64,000 bases of DNA from JAJDAH01 sp964487605 (GTDB taxonomy: Bacteria > Myxococcota_A > Polyangia > Polyangiales > Polyangiaceae). How positions within the stretch are numbered: the stretch's first letter is position 1; every line of letters starts with the position of its first letter. A program made the position numbers and the translations under genes. The stretch is from contig CAZARU010000002.1 of the NCBI GenBank assembly GCA_964487605.1, forward strand, positions 1 through 64,000, written 5' to 3'. This document shows positions 16,827-25,436 of the stretch, piece by piece. The notes below the pieces were generated by a model, which was not told the DNA's origin, ran no database searches, and saw only the letters and a list, made by a program, of their open reading frames with translations.

Positions 16827-19121
16827 ATGAGCTTCGTCGTTCGCTTCCACGCTTTGCTGCTCGCCGTCCTGGCGCTGGTCTTGCTCACCGGTTGTGGGCG
16901 GAGCGATCTCGAGCTCGTCGATCCGCAGCCTGCCCTCGACGGCGGCGTGACGTGCGGTGACGGCGTGTGCTCCGTCGGGGAAACCGACCAGAGCTGTCCC
17001 GAGGACTGCACGGGCGGATGCGGTGACGGCGTGTGCGCCGGGGACGAGACGCCTCGCACCTGCCCGTCCGACTGCGAAGCCCAGTGCGGCGACGGCGTCT
17101 GCGCTCCGACGGAGAGTCCCGAGTCCTGCCCGACGGACTGCCGCGGCACGTGCGGAGACCGCGTGTGCAGCGGCTCCGAGAACGAGCAGAACTGCCCCGA
17201 AGACTGCGGCGGCGGGTTCTGCGGGGACACGCTGTGCACGGGCTTCGAGGACCAGTTTTCCTGTCCCGAAGACTGCGGGTTCTGCGGCGACGGCTTCTGC
17301 TCCTTCCGCGAGGATCCCTTCTCGTGCGCGTTCGACTGCGGGTTCTGTGGCGACGGCGCTTGCTCACCCGAGATCGGCGAGGACACGTTCTCGTGCGCCT
17401 TCGACTGCGGCGGGTTTTGTGGTGATGGGATCTGTTCCCCGGAGCTCGGTGAGGACCAGTTCTCGTGCTCGTTCGATTGCGGCGGGTTCTGCGGCGACGG
17501 GATCTGCGGCGCGTTCGAGGATCCCTTCAACTGCCCGTTCGACTGCGGGGGCGGTTTCTGCGGCGACGGTGTCTGCACCTTCGGCGAGACGGCACAGAAC
17601 TGCCCCCCGGACTGCAGCGGACCGTTCACCGGGCCGTGCTGCCAGGCGAATGCGACGCCAGGGTGCAACAACCCGTCGATCGCGGAGTGCGTGTGCCGAA
17701 CCGACGCGTTCTGCTGCGACGTCGTGTGGGACAACCTCTGCGTCGATCAGGTCAACCAGCTGGGGTGTGGCATGTGCACGCCGGGAGTGTGCGGCGACGG
17801 GATCTGCGGTCCGGGCGAGAGCCCCACGTCGTGCCCGCCGGATTGCGCGGCCGGAGTGTGCGGTGACGGGATCTGCGGACCGTTCGAGAGTCCCGCGACC
17901 TGTCCCCAGGACTGCGGGGGCGGGTTCTGCGGCGACGGGATCTGTGGACCCTTCGAGAGTCCCATCTCGTGCCCGGTGGACTGCGGCGGCGGGTTCTGCG
18001 GCGACGGCGTTTGCTCGGGCAACGAGAACCCCGTTTCCTGCCCCGGCGATTGCGGCGGCTCGTTCTGCGGCGACGGGATCTGTGGGCCCGGAGAGAACGC
18101 GAACAACTGCTCGGTGGACTGCGGCATCAATCCGGGGGGCCCCTGCTGCGAGGCCAACGGGTCGCCCGGGTGCGAGAATCCGCAGATCACGCAGTGTGTG
18201 TGCGCCGCGGATCCGTTCTGCTGCCAGGTCTCGTGGGATTCGGTGTGCGCGTCCGAGGTCGTGTCCCTCGGCTGCGGCATGTGCCCGGGGGGCTTCTGCG
18301 GCGACGGGATCTGCGGGGCGGGCGAGAGTCCCTTCACGTGCCCTCAGGACTGTGCGGCCGGCGGTTGCGGCGACGGCATCTGTGGCCCCGGTGAGAGTCC
18401 CTTCAACTGTCCGCAGGACTGCGGCGGCGGCTTCTGCGGCGACGGGATCTGCGGCCCGGGTGAGAACGCGAACAACTGCCCGCAGGACTGCGGCCCGATC
18501 GGCTTCTGTGGCGACGGGCTGTGCGGTCCGGGCGAAAACGCGAACAACTGCCCGGTGGACTGCGGCATGACGGGCTTCTGCGGCGACGGGCTGTGCGGTC
18601 CGGGTGAGAACGCGAACAACTGCCCGCAGGACTGCAACGTGCCCGGAGTCTGCGGCGACGGCGCCTGTGGTCCGGGAGAGAACCCGTTCAACTGCCCGCA
18701 GGACTGCGGAGCCGGCGGAGTCTGCGGCGACGGTACGTGCAACAACGGGGAGACGCCGTTCAACTGCCCGCAGGACTGCGGCTCGCCCCCGAATTGCGGA
18801 AACGGCATCTGCGGTCCGCTCGAGAATCCGTTCAACTGCCCGCAGGACTGCGCGCCGCCGACGGTTTGCGGCGACGGCACGTGCAGCCCAGGGGAGACGC
18901 CGCAGAGCTGTCAGCAGGACTGCGGCTTCTGTGGGGACGGCGTCTGCGGCAGCGGCGAGAGCAGCACGAGCTGCGCGCCCGACTGCTCGGCGACCTGCGG
19001 TGACGGCATCTGCCAGTTCGTGGACCGCTTCACGTGCCCGAGGGACTGCCCCAACAACTTCTGCGGAGACGGGAACTGCGTCTTCCCCGAGCAGTTCATC
19101 TGTCCCGAGGACTGCAGCTGA
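16827..19121 (+). CDS. Lipoprotein with 27 tandem CGDGxC repeats
   Basis: The 764-residue protein starts MSFVVRFHALLLAVLALVLL with a lipobox LLTGC, so it is exported and lipid-anchored. Nearly all the rest is a tandem array of a four-cysteine unit of about 19 conserved residues (consensus CGDGICGPGExxxxCPxDC) joined by short Gly-rich linkers. I count 27 units. Two different ~48-residue modules with ten cysteines each interrupt the array, at 17634-17777 and 18141-18284. The units carry an Asp/Glu set that could bind calcium, but no known calcium domain matches cleanly. The protein is probably a stiff disulfide-bonded surface rod or adhesin (inference). An AGAGGGTGG Shine-Dalgarno supports ATG 16827. 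Confidence 0.88.
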   Translation: MSFVVRFHALLLAVLALVLLTGCGRSDLELVDPQPALDGGVTCGDGVCSVGETDQSCPEDCTGGCGDGVCAGDETPRTCPSDCEAQCGDGVCAPTESPESCPTDCRGTCGDRVCSGSENEQNCPEDCGGGFCGDTLCTGFEDQFSCPEDCGFCGDGFCSFREDPFSCAFDCGFCGDGACSPEIGEDTFSCAFDCGGFCGDGICSPELGEDQFSCSFDCGGFCGDGICGAFEDPFNCPFDCGGGFCGDGVCTFGETAQNCPPDCSGPFTGPCCQANATPGCNNPSIAECVCRTDAFCCDVVWDNLCVDQVNQLGCGMCTPGVCGDGICGPGESPTSCPPDCAAGVCGDGICGPFESPATCPQDCGGGFCGDGICGPFESPISCPVDCGGGFCGDGVCSGNENPVSCPGDCGGSFCGDGICGPGENANNCSVDCGINPGGPCCEANGSPGCENPQITQCVCAADPFCCQVSWDSVCASEVVSLGCGMCPGGFCGDGICGAGESPFTCPQDCAAGGCGDGICGPGESPFNCPQDCGGGFCGDGICGPGENANNCPQDCGPIGFCGDGLCGPGENANNCPVDCGMTGFCGDGLCGPGENANNCPQDCNVPGVCGDGACGPGENPFNCPQDCGAGGVCGDGTCNNGETPFNCPQDCGSPPNCGNGICGPLENPFNCPQDCAPPTVCGDGTCSPGETPQSCQQDCGFCGDGVCGSGESSTSCAPDCSATCGDGICQFVDRFTCPRDCPNNFCGDGNCVFPEQFICPEDCS
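16953..19118 (+). repeat. Coding tandem repeat array, ~60-80 bp period
   Basis: This stretch encodes 27 copies of the four-cysteine unit described for the surrounding gene. Neighbouring units from about 18060 to 18850 are nearly identical in DNA (runs built on GCGACGGGATCTGCGG and AACTGCCCGCAGGACTGC), so the array probably grows and shrinks by unequal recombination. The early copies (16953-17600) are more diverged. Assembly errors in copy number are possible with short reads. Confidence 0.9.
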
Positions 19122-19260
19122 CCGGGCCGCGCTCGCGGCGGAATCGCGGCACCGCGACGGCTGCCGGTGACCGCTTTCCGAGGCATTTTCGGCGCGATCG
19201 TCGGCGCTAGCGCCAGAGGGCGCCAGAAGCCCTTGCGTCGGCGACGCTCCCGCCGCGATC

Positions 19261-20664
19261 ATGCGCCGTCCGATGAGCGGCGACGTGACGCAGGTCCGGA
19301 AGCAGGTTTCGTCGGTCGCGCAGTGGCTCGTGGACAAGAACCGCCCGGACGAGGCGGTCGGGATGCTCGCCGCCTGGGCGGCGTTCGGGGGCAACGACAG
19401 CGAAGGGCAGCAGCTCCTCGCCGAGGCGCTCCGGATCGATCCCAGCGCTCCTCTCGCGCAGATGGCGTTCGAGCGCATGGAGGGGATGCAGGGAGATCAC
19501 GTCGCCCTCGAGCAGGCGATCGCGTACTACACCGCGGAAGCCGTCGGGAAGCTGGAGGCGGAGATGCGCCGCCCGACGTTCCGGCGCGCGCAGATCGGCT
19601 TCAACAACAACATCAAGACCAAGGGGCAGGTCTTTCACGTCCAGACCGAGGACTCCGGCCTCGACGCGCCGCACATCATCACGCACCTCTTCGCCGACGG
19701 CGGGCGCGTGGTGAAGAGTCACAAGCGCTCGTACGCCGCCGAGGTGGGGCGCACGGACGTCGCTGACTTCGTTCGGTCCCTGATGAAGGCGCAGCACATG
19801 GAGATGGTGCTGATGCTGCGGGACGGTCGCTTCGACCCGATCCTGGAGGGCAAGGAGATTGGCGGACTGGTCGAGCTGCACGAGCCGCCGAAGGCGGACG
19901 TGCGCAAGCTCGCCAGCAACAAGGAGGCGCGCGCCTCGGCAGGCGAAGCCGCCGCCCCAGCGCCCGCGCCGGCCGCTGCCGCCGTCGAGCCGCCTCCTGC
20001 CACCGCCGCGCCCGCGTCGCGCCACCGCTTCACGCTCCACGTCCTGCGGAGCCTCACGGGAGGTCCGGAGAAGTATCAACCCACGGAGGACGAAGCCATC
20101 ATCGGTTCCGGCGGCCCGGTAGGCCTTCCCGGCGAGATCTTCTGTCACCCCACCGAGGCGAAGCTGTTCTGGCGTCAAGGCCGGCTGTGGCTCGCGGATC
20201 TGGATGGAGGAAACGGGGTGTTCCTGCGCATTCGCACGCCCGTGGAGCTCGACCTGGGGGACGAGTTCATCGTCGGCGACCAGCTCGTCCGCGTGGATCG
20301 CAACCCCGTGCCCGACGATGGTCCCGACCCCGATCCGACCTACTTCTACTCGTCGCCGAAGTGGCCGTCGTCGTTCCGGGTGGTGCAGGTGTTTCAGGGC
20401 GGCGCACCCGGTGCGTGCGTCGTCGCGCGCGGAAACACCCTGCAGATAGGCTCCGCCATAGGTGATCTGATCTTCGCGGACGACCCTCTCGTGGGCGAGC
20501 AGCACTGCATCGTGGAGGAGCAGGCCGGCACCATCGTGCTGACGGATCTGGCGTCGCGAACCGGCGTGTTCGTGAGGATCCGCGGGGAGCAGGAGCTGGT
20601 GCAGGGAGACGAGCTGCTGGTCGGCCGCACGCGCCTGGTGGTCGATCTGGCGGATCGCGGCTGA
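19261..20664 (+). CDS. FHA-domain protein with N-terminal helical repeat region
   Basis: The 467-residue protein is cytoplasmic, with no signal peptide or membrane segment. Residues ~1-100 are helical and TPR-like (PDEAVGMLAAWAAFGG). Residues ~110-200 form a module with FHVQTEDSG and PHIITHLFADGGRVVKS that I associate with myxobacterial proteins. After an Ala/Pro linker come two FHA domains. The first (residues ~270-340) lacks the SxxH core. The second (~385-465) has EQHC and ASRTG in place of SxxH and NG, so neither is clearly able to bind phosphothreonine. The protein is likely a scaffold. ATG 19261 and ATG 19273 are both possible starts. No Shine-Dalgarno is obvious. Confidence 0.8.
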   Translation: MRRPMSGDVTQVRKQVSSVAQWLVDKNRPDEAVGMLAAWAAFGGNDSEGQQLLAEALRIDPSAPLAQMAFERMEGMQGDHVALEQAIAYYTAEAVGKLEAEMRRPTFRRAQIGFNNNIKTKGQVFHVQTEDSGLDAPHIITHLFADGGRVVKSHKRSYAAEVGRTDVADFVRSLMKAQHMEMVLMLRDGRFDPILEGKEIGGLVELHEPPKADVRKLASNKEARASAGEAAAPAPAPAAAAVEPPPATAAPASRHRFTLHVLRSLTGGPEKYQPTEDEAIIGSGGPVGLPGEIFCHPTEAKLFWRQGRLWLADLDGGNGVFLRIRTPVELDLGDEFIVGDQLVRVDRNPVPDDGPDPDPTYFYSSPKWPSSFRVVQVFQGGAPGACVVARGNTLQIGSAIGDLIFADDPLVGEQHCIVEEQAGTIVLTDLASRTGVFVRIRGEQELVQGDELLVGRTRLVVDLADRG

Positions 20665-20676
20665 AGCGGGGCGCAC

Positions 20677-20714
20677 AAAAAAGCGAACGGCCGAAGCCCG
20701 TGGGCTCCGGCCGT
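20677..20714 (-). terminator. Intrinsic terminator of the 70-residue lipoprotein gene
   Basis: Read on the minus strand, a strong GC-rich hairpin (arms ACGGCCGGAGCCC and GGGCTTCGGCCGT, with mismatches near the loop) at 20687-20714 is followed by a run of six T at 20682-20677. It lies 20 bases past the stop of the gene at 20735. No T-run follows on the plus strand, so it should terminate only minus-strand transcription. Confidence 0.7.
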
Positions 20715-20734
20715 CACGTGGCGCTAGCCTCGGA

Positions 20735-20947
20735 TCACTCCGGAGCCGCCGCCTCGCCGCCGCCCTCTGCCGGGGCCGCCTCGCCGCCGCCCTCTGCAGG
20801 AGCCGCCTCTTCGGCCGCCGGAGCCGCCTCTTCGGCCGCGCCGCTGGTGTCGGGAGCCTCGGGGGCCTCGGCCTCCGGAACGGCGTCGCCGCCGCAAGCC
20901 ACTGCCAGAGCCGCAACCGCCATCATCGAAAGAATGCGAATCGTCAT
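20735..20947 (-). CDS. Small acidic Ala/Glu/Gly-rich lipoprotein
   Basis: This 70-residue protein begins MTIRILSMMAVAALAVACGGD, a clear lipoprotein signal with lipobox AVAC. The mature part is almost entirely Glu, Ala, Pro and Gly, including a perfect tandem copy of APAEGGGE, and is probably disordered. GGAGG lies about eight bases before ATG 20947, and a strong terminator follows the gene. Similar short lipoproteins in high-GC genomes have no known role. It is divergent from the ECF sigma gene. Confidence 0.75.
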   Translation of the reverse strand: MTIRILSMMAVAALAVACGGDAVPEAEAPEAPDTSGAAEEAAPAAEEAAPAEGGGEAAPAEGGGEAAAPE

Positions 20948-21154
20948 CGGGGGATCCTCCAACTTTGCCGGCCTGAAAACGGTCGGCCCGGTTCAGACGC
21001 CCGGGTCGCCGGAAACGGCTCACGGCTGAGGCACGGAGCCGGCCCGCGGGCCCGGGCCGACGGTCCGGGCGACGGCGCCCGTGATCTCGCGGAACCGGGA
21101 AGCGCGGGGCGTCGATCGTGAGCCGAAAATCGGTCACCCTGCATCGTACCTCTC

Positions 21155-21814
21155 GTGGCCTCCCAGGACCGCGCCCCAGTGCTTCGCCTCGTAGGCGGCT
21201 CGGCCACGGCGCCTCTCGACCCGGTGCCCGCTCGGCTGCGCGGTCTGGCGGTGCTCGATGACGACAAGCTCGTCGCGCTGGCCCGGGAGAACGACAACCT
21301 CGCGTTCGAGGCCCTTTACCGCCGCTACGCCGCGTTCGCGATCAACCTGGCGATCCGCATCCAGGGAAACGCCGGCGACGTCGAGGATGTCGTGCACGAC
21401 GCCTTCGTCAGGGCCTGTGCCCGACTGGGCGAGCTCAGGGACCGCGGCGCCTTCCGGCCGTGGCTCGGTGCCATCGTCGTCCGGCTCGTCCGGACGCGCC
21501 TGCGACGGCGCAGGCTCGCGGCGGCCCTCGGCCTCGGGGCGGCGGCGGAGCCGGCGGACATGGACTCGATAGCCTCCCCGAGCGCGAGTCCCGAGGCGCG
21601 CGTGCAGCTCGCGCAGATCTACGCCCTGCTGCAGACGATCCCCGCCGACGATCGCATCGCGTGGACGCTCAGGTACGTTGAGCGGCACCGCCTCGAGGAA
21701 GTCGCCGACCTGGCCGGCTGCTCGCTCGCCACGGCCAAGCGACGCATCGCCCGCACCCAGACCTTCCTGTCGAGTCACTTCGTCTCGCCCTTCGACGGAG
21801 CGGATCGGCCGTGA
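21155..21814 (+). CDS. ECF-type RNA polymerase sigma factor
   Basis: The 219-residue protein has sigma region 2 (DNLAFEALYRRYAAFAIN and DVEDVVHDAFVRA, residues ~49-100). Region 4 follows (ADDRIAWTLRYVERHRLEEV then the helix-turn-helix LAGCSLATAKRRIARTQ, ~165-200). Regions 1.1 and 3 are absent, as expected for ECF sigma factors. It starts at GTG 21155. Its stop overlaps the start of the downstream membrane TPR gene (ATGA-like GTGA overlap), so the downstream protein is a likely cognate regulator. The target promoter cannot be assigned from the sequence. Confidence 0.93.
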   Translation: MASQDRAPVLRLVGGSATAPLDPVPARLRGLAVLDDDKLVALARENDNLAFEALYRRYAAFAINLAIRIQGNAGDVEDVVHDAFVRACARLGELRDRGAFRPWLGAIVVRLVRTRLRRRRLAAALGLGAAAEPADMDSIASPSASPEARVQLAQIYALLQTIPADDRIAWTLRYVERHRLEEVADLAGCSLATAKRRIARTQTFLSSHFVSPFDGADRP

Positions 21815-22791
21815 ACGACCGCTCGAAGCCGGCGCTCGACATTCCCGACGGCGTGCTGCGTGACGGCGCGACGCGCGAGCGGATCGATCGCGTGTGGAGT
21901 CGCATCGAGAACGACCTGCCGTCTTCCTCGACGCGGCAGCGCGCCGCGCTGTGGTGGGCGCCCGCCGCGGTGGTCATCGTGTTCGGAGCGGGAGTGTTCG
22001 TGGGTACTCGGTGGGCGTATCCCGCGCCATCGTCGGCGGCCCTGGTTCAGGCCGAGCCCATGTCCGGCGGTGAGGCGCAGAGACCCCCGGAGGCGTACCG
22101 GCCCAGCCACGCATCCGAGCCGGTCGACCCCGAGTCCACGCTGACCTCGCCGCGAACGCGGCGGCCGCTGCGTGCGCCCATCGCGCTGCCCGTCGAGGGA
22201 CCTGCCCTCGTCGAGGTGGCGGAGCCCCTGCCGTCGGCGGTCGAGGCGCCCACTCCCGAGTGGCAGCGGCTCGCCGCTCTCGGCGACTACGAGGCGGCCC
22301 ACCGTGCCCTCGAGTCCGGTTCCGGCTTCGACGCCGCAGCCGACCGCGCAACGGCGGAGCAGCTCATGCTCCTGCACGATCTCGCGCGCATCAAGGGACA
22401 GCGCGCGCGCGCCACGAGCGCGCTGCGCAAGGTCGTCGAGCGTCATCGCGGCGATCCGAACGCGCCGCTCGCGGCCTACACGCTCGGGACGCTTCTGGAG
22501 AAGGACGGGGATCGAGCGGGCGCAGCCGCGGCCTTCACGCTCTACCGGGAGTTGGCGCCCAAGGGCGATCTCGCCGAAGATGTGCTCGCCCGGCAGGTGG
22601 AGGTGGCCCTCGAGCAGGGAGATCTCGGCCGGGCTCGCGAGCTCGCTCGACAGTATGCCAGGGACTATCCGAACGGAGACGGGCTCGCGAAGTTCGAGGC
22701 CCAGCTCGCGGTCCACGGGGACGCGGGGCTCGTCCCGCTGGCCGACGCGGCCCTCCCGGCCGATCCGCCCGCCGCGGCTTCGGGTCCCTGA
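21811..22791 (+). CDS. Single-pass membrane TPR protein, candidate anti-sigma factor
   Basis: The 326-residue protein has a ~45-residue cytoplasmic head (GATRERIDRVWSRIENDLP), one membrane helix (WWAPAAVVIVFGAGVFVG, residues ~49-66), a Pro/Glu-rich linker and C-terminal TPR-like helices (residues ~150-300, for example HRALESG and AAYTLGTLLEKDGDRAGAAAAF). It lacks the zinc-binding HxxxCxxC motif of common anti-sigma factors. Coupling to the ECF sigma gene by a four-base overlap, plus the topology, makes an anti-sigma role the best guess, with the periplasmic TPR part sensing an envelope signal. It starts with GTG. Confidence 0.8.
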   Translation: MNDRSKPALDIPDGVLRDGATRERIDRVWSRIENDLPSSSTRQRAALWWAPAAVVIVFGAGVFVGTRWAYPAPSSAALVQAEPMSGGEAQRPPEAYRPSHASEPVDPESTLTSPRTRRPLRAPIALPVEGPALVEVAEPLPSAVEAPTPEWQRLAALGDYEAAHRALESGSGFDAAADRATAEQLMLLHDLARIKGQRARATSALRKVVERHRGDPNAPLAAYTLGTLLEKDGDRAGAAAAFTLYRELAPKGDLAEDVLARQVEVALEQGDLGRARELARQYARDYPNGDGLAKFEAQLAVHGDAGLVPLADAALPADPPAAASGP

Positions 22792-23764
22792 ACTCGCGTC
22801 GATCGCCGCTTTCGTCGCAGCGCTGACGCTCTGTCCCGGCGCGGCCCTTGCCACGGAGATCGTGGTCGAGATCGGAGCCGGGGCCGAGCAGATCGTCCAG
22901 GCCCACCTGACGCGCCGCCTGATCGCGCTCGAGCTGGCCGACGTCGATGTGCCCCCGCCACTCGACTTCGAGCCGAGCTCTGGGTCACCCACGCTGTTCT
23001 TCCGGGTGCTCGGCGCCGGCGAGGACGCCCTGCGGGTGGAGCTCTGGGGTTACGGGCAGCCACACGGGGCGCTTCGCATCACCAACGTGGGCGGTACGAG
23101 CCAGCTTCGCGCGCGACGTGTCGCGCTGGCGGCCGCTGCGCTCGCCCGCCGGCTTCGCAGCCGCCGCCTCGCAGAGGCACGCCGTGCCGCGAGCGGACCG
23201 GATGGTCCCGTCGGCGGCGGCCGGGGTGACGCCCCTCTCGCAGGTCGCTTCGCATTCTCGCCGGGTGCGGCCGTCGCGCTCGTCGGGCCCGGGGACATGA
23301 CCCTCGCGGGCCCCACGCTCGGGGCGAGCGTCCGGTTCGCCTCGGGCGTGCGGCTCGCCCTGGGGGGCGCCTGGATGGTGGGGACGGCGCATGGCGCGTC
23401 GGACGACGCCGGTGGACGCTGGGCGGAGGTGAACCTGGCTCCGAGCGCCGCGCTCGCGCTGGGCGGTCGCTGGCAGCTCGACGTCGGCGCGGTTCTCGCC
23501 GCCTCTGCCGTGCACCTCACGGCAGTTCGCGCCGTGGACGACGTGCGCGGGCTCGGCGATACGTGGTCGGCGCGCGCTGCGCTGCGTCCGGCCCTCGAAG
23601 GTGCGCTGGGTGGGCAGCTCGGGTTCTTCGTCGCGCCCGAAGCGGGTGTGGTCCTTCGTCGCGTCGTCGCGACGTCGGACGACGGCCGCCGATCGCGCCT
23701 GGGCGGTGTGTGGCTCGGTCTCGGCGCGGGGCTCGTGCTGGACCCGGGTGCCTCGGCCCCGTAG
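22655..23764 (+). CDS. Exported envelope protein, possible outer-membrane barrel
   Basis: The mature protein begins after a signal-like stretch (ASIAAFVAALTLCPGAALA). Its N-terminal third is globular (residues following TEIVVEIGAGAEQIVQ). The last ~180 residues alternate hydrophobic and polar residues in strand-like segments (TLGASVRFASGVRLALGGAW, SAALALGGRWQLDVGAVLAA, LGGVWLGLGAGLVLDP), as in a small beta-barrel. The only standard in-frame start ahead of the signal is ATG 22655, which would give a long basic leader and a 137-base overlap with the TPR gene. A start nearer 22790 would need a non-standard codon, so the 5' end is uncertain. It is the third gene of the ECF sigma operon. Confidence 0.65.
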   Translation: MPGTIRTETGSRSSRPSSRSTGTRGSSRWPTRPSRPIRPPRLRVPELASIAAFVAALTLCPGAALATEIVVEIGAGAEQIVQAHLTRRLIALELADVDVPPPLDFEPSSGSPTLFFRVLGAGEDALRVELWGYGQPHGALRITNVGGTSQLRARRVALAAAALARRLRSRRLAEARRAASGPDGPVGGGRGDAPLAGRFAFSPGAAVALVGPGDMTLAGPTLGASVRFASGVRLALGGAWMVGTAHGASDDAGGRWAEVNLAPSAALALGGRWQLDVGAVLAASAVHLTAVRAVDDVRGLGDTWSARAALRPALEGALGGQLGFFVAPEAGVVLRRVVATSDDGRRSRLGGVWLGLGAGLVLDPGASAP

Positions 23765-23777
23765 CATCGGAGCCTCG

Positions 23778-25436
23778 ATGCGGTTCGCGCGCCGACCTCG
23801 CTGGTGCCTGGTGTTCGTCGTGGCCGCGTTGACGGCGACCTGCACGCTCGACCGTGCGGGTGGGTTCGACGGCTCGCAGTTTTCCTCCGGCGGCGTTCCG
23901 GGCGACGGCGCTGCCGAAGCCGCAGTTGGTGGCGCGGCAGGTCTGGGGGGAACCGGTGGTGAAGGAGGCGTTGGCGCCGGCGGTGTCTCCGGGGGCACGG
24001 GGGGCGTCGGTGGCGGTGGCGTCGGTGGCACCGGCGACGCCTCGGGAGGCGCTGGAGGCGTCGGGGCCGGCGGTGCGGGCGGCGAGCCCGTCGACTCCGG
24101 CCCCGACACGAACGGCGTTCGTCTGCTCGAGACGTGGGACGGCCGGGCTTCCTACGGCCTGGGCGGGTCCGTTCGAGCGCGGATCCAGACGTGGGACGAC
24201 TCGCTGGCCACGTGGTTCGTCGAGCCGGCGCAGCCCGACACGCCGGCGCGCATCAACTGGATCCGCCACGTTCTGGCTCCGCGCCCGGCCGACGTCGAGC
24301 TCCTGGCGCTCGCCTCGGGGACGGGTTCGGCCTCCTCGCTCGCTCTCGTGCGTCGCGAGGGGGCTTCGGGCGTCCTGGACCTGACCATCAGCGGCGTGCT
24401 CGACGGCGCCGTCGTGGCCCGCGGGTTCGACCTGGAGCTCGAGGCCGTCTCGGGCGACGCCCTGCTCGTGTACTCGGACGGCACGAAGACGCCGGTTTTT
24501 CGAGCACGGTCTGCCGGATCGTGGAGCGCTCCGCTGCCCCTTCCCCTCAACGACGGGGTCGGGCCCAGCCCGGACGTGAACACTTCACCCGTCCACTGGA
24601 TCGAGCTCGAACCGCGGGAAGGCGGCGACGTGATCGCCCTCGCTTACGTCGATGCGAGCGGGACACTCGCATCGATCGCGTGGGACGGAGACGCCTGGGT
24701 GACGTCCACCGCCAAGAGCCTGTCGTCTCAGGTGAAGCAGAACCCGCGAACCGGGCTCGTCAGCAACCGAGCGTTCGACGTCGCCTACGAGTCCGGAGGC
24801 ACGCTGATGGTGGCGTGGGCGGACGCCGTCGGAGACGGCTTCTACTACGAGACTCGTGCCCCGGGGCAGTCGTGGAGTGGGACCTACGTGCACGTTTCGG
24901 GGCTGTCCTCCGCGCAGTTCGATTTCATCGACCTCGCGAGCGATCCCGGCAGCGACAGGATCGCCGTCGCGCTGCTCGATCTCGGCGGACCGGTGGAGCG
25001 CGCCGCGGCGGCGACCTGGACGGGGACCTTCTGGACCGACGCTCGGGTCTTCGATCCGCAGATCCGCGACGTGGAGGACACCGCGGTCGGCGACATGCCG
25101 GGGGCCGTCGCGTGGGCGGGGACCACGGGCAACGCGTTGATGGTGTACTCGGACGGGACGCCCGGTGCCATCGACTGGGCGAAGTGGACCTCCGCGACCG
25201 GGTGGGTGGCCCAGAGTCCGGTCCCGGTCGCGGGCAAGGGCTACACGGACTCCGTCGTGCTGCGTGCATTCCCGTCGCGCGCGCACGTCATGGCGGTGCT
25301 GAGCGACTCCGCCTCGGGGCTGTGGGCGTTCAGGTACGACGGCGTGAGCTGGGGTCAGACCGTCGGCGGCGCGCCGCTCGACGTGGGGGTCTCGTCGCTC
25401 GAGACGGTACCGTTCGACTTCGCACTGATACGTTGA
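23778..25436 (+). CDS. Gly-rich-linker lipoprotein with propeller-like ectodomain
   Basis: The 552-residue protein has a signal peptide (WCLVFVVAALTATC) and an ~85-residue linker rich in Gly, Ala, Val and Ser. The ectodomain of about 430 residues repeats strand motifs ending in Trp (WSAPLPLPL, WDGDAWVTST, WTGTFWTDARV, WTSATGWVAQ), suggesting a beta-propeller or sialidase-like fold without catalytic residues that I can identify. It lies 13 bases after the ECF sigma operon and may be cotranscribed. The last 82 bases overlap the convergent PilZ-like gene. The function is unknown, but the layout is shared with several genes in this window. Confidence 0.75.
   Translation: MRFARRPRWCLVFVVAALTATCTLDRAGGFDGSQFSSGGVPGDGAAEAAVGGAAGLGGTGGEGGVGAGGVSGGTGGVGGGGVGGTGDASGGAGGVGAGGAGGEPVDSGPDTNGVRLLETWDGRASYGLGGSVRARIQTWDDSLATWFVEPAQPDTPARINWIRHVLAPRPADVELLALASGTGSASSLALVRREGASGVLDLTISGVLDGAVVARGFDLELEAVSGDALLVYSDGTKTPVFRARSAGSWSAPLPLPLNDGVGPSPDVNTSPVHWIELEPREGGDVIALAYVDASGTLASIAWDGDAWVTSTAKSLSSQVKQNPRTGLVSNRAFDVAYESGGTLMVAWADAVGDGFYYETRAPGQSWSGTYVHVSGLSSAQFDFIDLASDPGSDRIAVALLDLGGPVERAAAATWTGTFWTDARVFDPQIRDVEDTAVGDMPGAVAWAGTTGNALMVYSDGTPGAIDWAKWTSATGWVAQSPVPVAGKGYTDSVVLRAFPSRAHVMAVLSDSASGLWAFRYDGVSWGQTVGGAPLDVGVSSLETVPFDFALIR

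Noticed and set aside
16953..19118. The CGDGxC repeats as Notch/LNR or EF-hand domains
   Set aside because: Cysteine spacing does not match LNR, and there is no EF-hand helix pattern; only a loose acidic similarity remains.
21091..21110. GGAACC upstream of the ECF sigma gene as an autoregulatory promoter
   Set aside because: The -35-like GGAACC is present but no CGTC or similar -10 lies at the usual 15-17 base distance.
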